The notes beneath the pieces are model-generated. The model saw only the letters and a list, made by a program, of their open reading frames with translations. It ran no database searches and had not been told where the DNA came from. This document shows positions 61,098 to 64,000 of a stretch of DNA of 64,000 nt, in pieces; position 1 is the first letter of the stretch, and each line of letters starts with the position of its first letter. Both the position numbers and the translations under genes were made by a program. The DNA is taken from the NCBI GenBank assembly GCA_003241965.1, contig QBMB01000006.1:1-64000 (forward strand), written 5' to 3'. The DNA is from Burkholderiales bacterium. Its GTDB lineage: Bacteria; Pseudomonadota; Gammaproteobacteria; Burkholderiales; Burkholderiaceae_C.

Positions 61098-61820
61098 ATG
61101 GCTGCCCGTGGCTTGGTCGCGCAATGGTTGGGCGCTGCAGCCATGGCGCTGCTCGTGGGCGCTGCCGTCTGGCCGCAGCACGCCCACGGGTTTCAGGTGC
61201 GCCCGGTGCGCCTGGACCTGGGCCACCGGCAAGCCACCGCCCAGCTGGTGGTATCGAACCCCACGGCGCGCCCCTTGCTGATCCAGGCCGAGGCCTTCGA
61301 CTGGTCGCAGGACCAGGACCGCGACCAGCTCCTGCCCAGCGGGGACCTGATCGTGAACCCGCCCATTTTTGAGCTGGCTCCGGGCGCCCAGCAGGTGGTG
61401 CGGGTGGGTTTGCGGCGGCCCGCGCAAGACGGTGTGGAGCGACCCCACCGCATCTGGCTCTCGCAAGTGGCCACCGCGCCCAAGGAGGACGACAGCGGCG
61501 TGCAGATGCTGCTGCGCCTGAGCTTGCCGGTGTTCGTGACCGGCGCCGGCACACCCGCCGCGCAGACCCGCTGGCAGCGCAACGCGGCGAGCAGCGAGCT
61601 GGAACTCCACAACCCCGGCGCACGCCATGTGCATGTGCGCGAACTGCGGCTGCTGGCCGACGACGCCTCGCCGACCCGCCTGGGAGCTTGTTACGCCTTG
61701 CCGGGCGGGCGCTGCCGCTGGCCACTGCCGCCCGCGCTGCGCCACAAGGCCCTGCGCATCGAAGCCGACAGCGATGCCGGACCGCTGCGCAGCCACTTCG
61801 ATGCCGTGGTCGCGCAATGA
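61098..61820 (+). CDS. Pilus periplasmic chaperone (Csu-type, PapD-like)
   Basis: A 240-aa exported chaperone with two immunoglobulin-like domains. The mature part begins FQVRPVRLDLGHRQATAQLVVSNPTARPLLIQAEAFDW and has LIVNPPIFELAPGAQQVVRVGL (the G1-strand/proline-rich segment, with Arg preceding) and a C-terminal domain with LSLPVFVTG. Located between SCPU pilin (7 bp) and usher (overlapping by 20 bp). It should capture pilin subunits in the periplasm for delivery to the usher. Confidence 0.87.
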   Translation: MAARGLVAQWLGAAAMALLVGAAVWPQHAHGFQVRPVRLDLGHRQATAQLVVSNPTARPLLIQAEAFDWSQDQDRDQLLPSGDLIVNPPIFELAPGAQQVVRVGLRRPAQDGVERPHRIWLSQVATAPKEDDSGVQMLLRLSLPVFVTGAGTPAAQTRWQRNAASSELELHNPGARHVHVRELRLLADDASPTRLGACYALPGGRCRWPLPPALRHKALRIEADSDAGPLRSHFDAVVAQ

Positions 61821-64000
61821 GCGCCGGGTCGTCGTGACCGCCGCACTGCTGATCGGGTCGGGCCAGGGGCTCGCCGCCCACCAGGTGCGCCTGCTCGACG
61901 TCTGGATCAACGGGCAGTCGGCCGACGCCAACGCCTTCATCGTGGAAGAGGACGGCCGGTTCTTTGCCTCCGCGCAGGCCATGGCGGCCTGGCGCCTCAA
62001 GCCTGTGGACCTGGCGCGCAGCATCGACGGCGTGCCCCACCATGGCCTGTACGCCTGGCGCCCCCAGCTGCGCGCCAGCACACAACGCCTGGAGCTCAGC
62101 GCCGGCTCCGCCGCGTTCACGGGCCAGGTGTTGAACATGGCCGGGTCGGCCCAGGCGTCGGCCGCACTGAGTGAGAACAGCCTGGGCCTGGCGCTGGACT
62201 ACACGCTCAACATGGACCGCTACAGCCAGGACAACCAGGCCAGCCAGTCCAGCGCCTACCTCGATCTGCGCGCCTTCGGCCTGCCGGGCCAGGGCGGCCT
62301 GCGCCACAGCGGTGTGCTGCAGCTCGGCGCCCTGCCGGGCAACGACCCGCGCTTTCGCCGGCTCGACACCGCCTGGTACCGGGCCGACCCAGACACCTTG
62401 TGGCGCACCACGGTGGGCGACACCCTGAGCTGCGGCGGCGAGCTGGCACCCACGCTGCGGTTTGCCGGCGTGCAGGTGCGGTCCGACTTCGGCCTGCAAC
62501 CCGAACAGGTGTACCACCCGCTGCCCTCGGTGCAGGGCAGCGCCCAGGTGCCCAGCGGCATCGACCTGCTCATCAACGACCGCCCGGCCGGCAGTGTGGC
62601 CGTGGGCTCCGGGCCGTTCTCGCTGGACACCCTGCCCACCGTGACGGGCGCGGGCGAAATCCGCATCGTGCAGCGCGACCTGCAAGGCATCGAGCAGGTG
62701 CGCTCGGTGCCCTACTACACCAGCCCCCGGCTGCTGCGCTCGGGCCTCACCGACAGCTGCTTTGAGGCCGGCGCGCTGAGGCTGAATTACGGCCTGCCCA
62801 GCGACCGCTACGCCGAGCGCTTTGCCGCTGTGTCGGTGCGCCACGGCTGGAGCAACACCCTCACCGCGCAGGCGCGGGTGGAAACCAGCGAACTGGTGCG
62901 CAGCCTGCGCGTGGGCGGGCACTGGATTCCTTCGCAGTGGGCCGTGCTCAGTGCACAGAGCGCGTTCAGCCAGACCGATGGTGTGGGCAGCGGGCACAGC
63001 CTGCGCCTGGGCATGGAGCGCATCACACGCCAGTACCACCTGAGCGCCAGCATCGAGAGCGCCGACGACAACTTCCGTCAGCTCGACGGCAGCCGCGCAC
63101 CCTCGCGCCGCACCGCGCTCTTCGGTGGCTGGACCCTGGGCCAGACCAGCTGGTCGGCCGGCGGCATCTGGCAGATCGGCGCCACCGGGGTGCGCACCCG
63201 CGTGCTCACCGCCTCGATGCAGCGGCGCGTCGGCGCCGACTGGCACATGGGCCTGAGCGCGCTGCAACGCGAGCGCCGCTGGAGCCTGGCCGTGATGCTG
63301 ACCCGCCAGCTCGATACCGACACCACCGTGGCCGTGCTGGCGCAAGGTGGCCGCGAAGACGCCCTGACCGTGCAGGCGCAGCGGTACGAACCGGCCACCG
63401 GCGGCCAGGGTTGGCGCGTGCAGGGCAGCACCGGCCAGGCGCGCGCGCTGGGGGCCTGGAGCCACCTGGGCGACGCCGGGCGCGTGGAGTTGCAGGCCGC
63501 GCGGCTGGCCGGCAGCAACGACACCGCGGTGCGCGCCACCGCCAGCGGCGACGTGATCTGGCTCGGCGGCATGCCGGTGCTCGGTCGCTCGCTGGGCGAG
63601 GGCGTGGCCGCACAGATCGAGGTGGAAGGCATGCCGGGTGTGGGCGTGCAGCTCAACCACCGCGACGTGGCCGTGACCGACCAGCACGGCCGCGCCTGGC
63701 TGTATGGCTTGCAGCCTTGGGAAGACAACGTGATCGGCATCTCGGCCGAAGCGCTGCCCATGGACATGCTGCTGTCGTTCCCCGAGATGCGCCTGCGCCC
63801 GCGCGCGCAGTCGGTGGTGCAGGCGAAGTTTCCAGCCCGGCGCAGCCGCTCGGTGCTGCTGGAGGTGCTGCGCCCCGACGGCGAGCCCGTGGCCGCCGGC
63901 TCGCGCGCGCGCCGCACCGATGAAGCCCCGGGCAGTGGCGCGCCGTTCGCGCAGGACGGCAAGGTCTTCCTCAACGACGTGCAGGACGTCAACCGCATCC
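61801..64000 (+). CDS. Outer-membrane fimbrial usher (Csu-type), truncated by window end
   Basis: An open frame from ATG 61801 continues past the window end, at least 733 codons. Early part: signal peptide (RVVVTAALLIGSGQGLAA), usher N-domain (VRLLDVWINGQSADANAFIVEEDG; FFASAQAMAAWRL), then barrel strands (YSQDNQASQSSAYLDLRAFGL, FGLQPEQVYHPLPSVQGSAQVP, PSGIDLLINDRPAGSV) and middle plug region. The match to CsuD-type ushers is clear. It overlaps the chaperone stop by 20 bp; alternative start GTG 61834. The C-terminal plug/CTD and any tip subunit gene (CsuE) lie beyond the window. Confidence 0.85.
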   Translation, partial: MPWSRNERRVVVTAALLIGSGQGLAAHQVRLLDVWINGQSADANAFIVEEDGRFFASAQAMAAWRLKPVDLARSIDGVPHHGLYAWRPQLRASTQRLELSAGSAAFTGQVLNMAGSAQASAALSENSLGLALDYTLNMDRYSQDNQASQSSAYLDLRAFGLPGQGGLRHSGVLQLGALPGNDPRFRRLDTAWYRADPDTLWRTTVGDTLSCGGELAPTLRFAGVQVRSDFGLQPEQVYHPLPSVQGSAQVPSGIDLLINDRPAGSVAVGSGPFSLDTLPTVTGAGEIRIVQRDLQGIEQVRSVPYYTSPRLLRSGLTDSCFEAGALRLNYGLPSDRYAERFAAVSVRHGWSNTLTAQARVETSELVRSLRVGGHWIPSQWAVLSAQSAFSQTDGVGSGHSLRLGMERITRQYHLSASIESADDNFRQLDGSRAPSRRTALFGGWTLGQTSWSAGGIWQIGATGVRTRVLTASMQRRVGADWHMGLSALQRERRWSLAVMLTRQLDTDTTVAVLAQGGREDALTVQAQRYEPATGGQGWRVQGSTGQARALGAWSHLGDAGRVELQAARLAGSNDTAVRATASGDVIWLGGMPVLGRSLGEGVAAQIEVEGMPGVGVQLNHRDVAVTDQHGRAWLYGLQPWEDNVIGISAEALPMDMLLSFPEMRLRPRAQSVVQAKFPARRSRSVLLEVLRPDGEPVAAGSRARRTDEAPGSGAPFAQDGKVFLNDVQDVNRI

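Overview
The window is GC-rich (about two-thirds G+C by eye), densely coding DNA with no rRNA, tRNA, CRISPR array or insertion-sequence transposase that I can see. Gene content points to a betaproteobacterium of the Burkholderiales, most likely a Comamonadaceae member (Hydrogenophaga-like): Bug/TTT solute-binding proteins, a DUF1840 protein, VPEP-anchored PEP-CTERM proteins, CoA-dependent aromatic catabolism, Ohr/OhrR, and the TTCGACAGGCTCAG intergenic repeat. The genus is an inference from content only.

Layout. 1-8.9 kb: LysR-like tail, glutathione reductase, MgtC/DUF4010 membrane protein, AMP nucleosidase, a hipBA module with strong palindromes, an ECF sigma/anti-sigma pair, a DUF3455 lipoprotein and a degenerate orphan ABC ATPase. 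8.9-18.1 kb: housekeeping (purT, psd), a NodIJ-type ABC-2 exporter, a GCS2 carboxylate-amine ligase, a cation:proton antiporter, a methyltransferase and SrkA kinase, with a 272-bp nested inverted-repeat element between antiporter and ligase. 18.1-21.6 kb: two tandem PEP-CTERM proteins and the ohrR-ohr pair. 21.7-28.6 kb: a four-gene operon with the order and domain architecture of Ralstonia phcB-phcS-phcR-phcQ (fatty-acid methyl ester quorum sensing), next to htpG with a sigma-32 promoter. 28.7-32.3 kb: lipase-like hydrolase, RluF-like pseudouridine synthase, Crp/Fnr regulator.

32.4-43.2 kb is a branched-chain/aromatic-type ABC importer (livGHMKF) flanked by two acyl/aryl-CoA ligases and two Bug binding proteins. 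43.7-50.8 kb is a compact operon for aerobic CoA-dependent degradation of an aromatic acid, best matched by 2-aminobenzoate (bifunctional monooxygenase/reductase, MarR, enoyl-CoA hydratase-like, acyl-CoA dehydrogenase, aryl-CoA ligase, RidA-like). 50.9-55.8 kb: a third PEP-CTERM protein, divergent from a soluble PQQ-type sugar dehydrogenase, a cytochrome c and a PqqU(YncD)-like TonB receptor, which together look like a PQQ-scavenging oxidation unit. 55.8-60.3 kb: signal transduction (a PAS kinase, and a NarL regulator with its own PAS/HisKA_3 kinase). 60.5-64.0 kb: the start of a Csu-type (spore coat U) chaperone-usher pilus locus, cut by the window end.

The most interesting signals are: (i) all three PEP-CTERM genes have a -24/-12 (GG-N10-GC) sigma-54 promoter plus a shared upstream palindrome TGTCGG-N5-CTGACA, at almost the same distance in two of them; (ii) the two tandem PEP-CTERM proteins each have exactly one Cys in the mature chain and a downstream FQxALW motif, the signature of an internal-thioester (covalent adhesin) domain; (iii) the phc-type quorum-sensing operon; (iv) the PQQ uptake/dehydrogenase unit; (v) the nested inverted-repeat element and the mutually exclusive hairpins between livK and livF.
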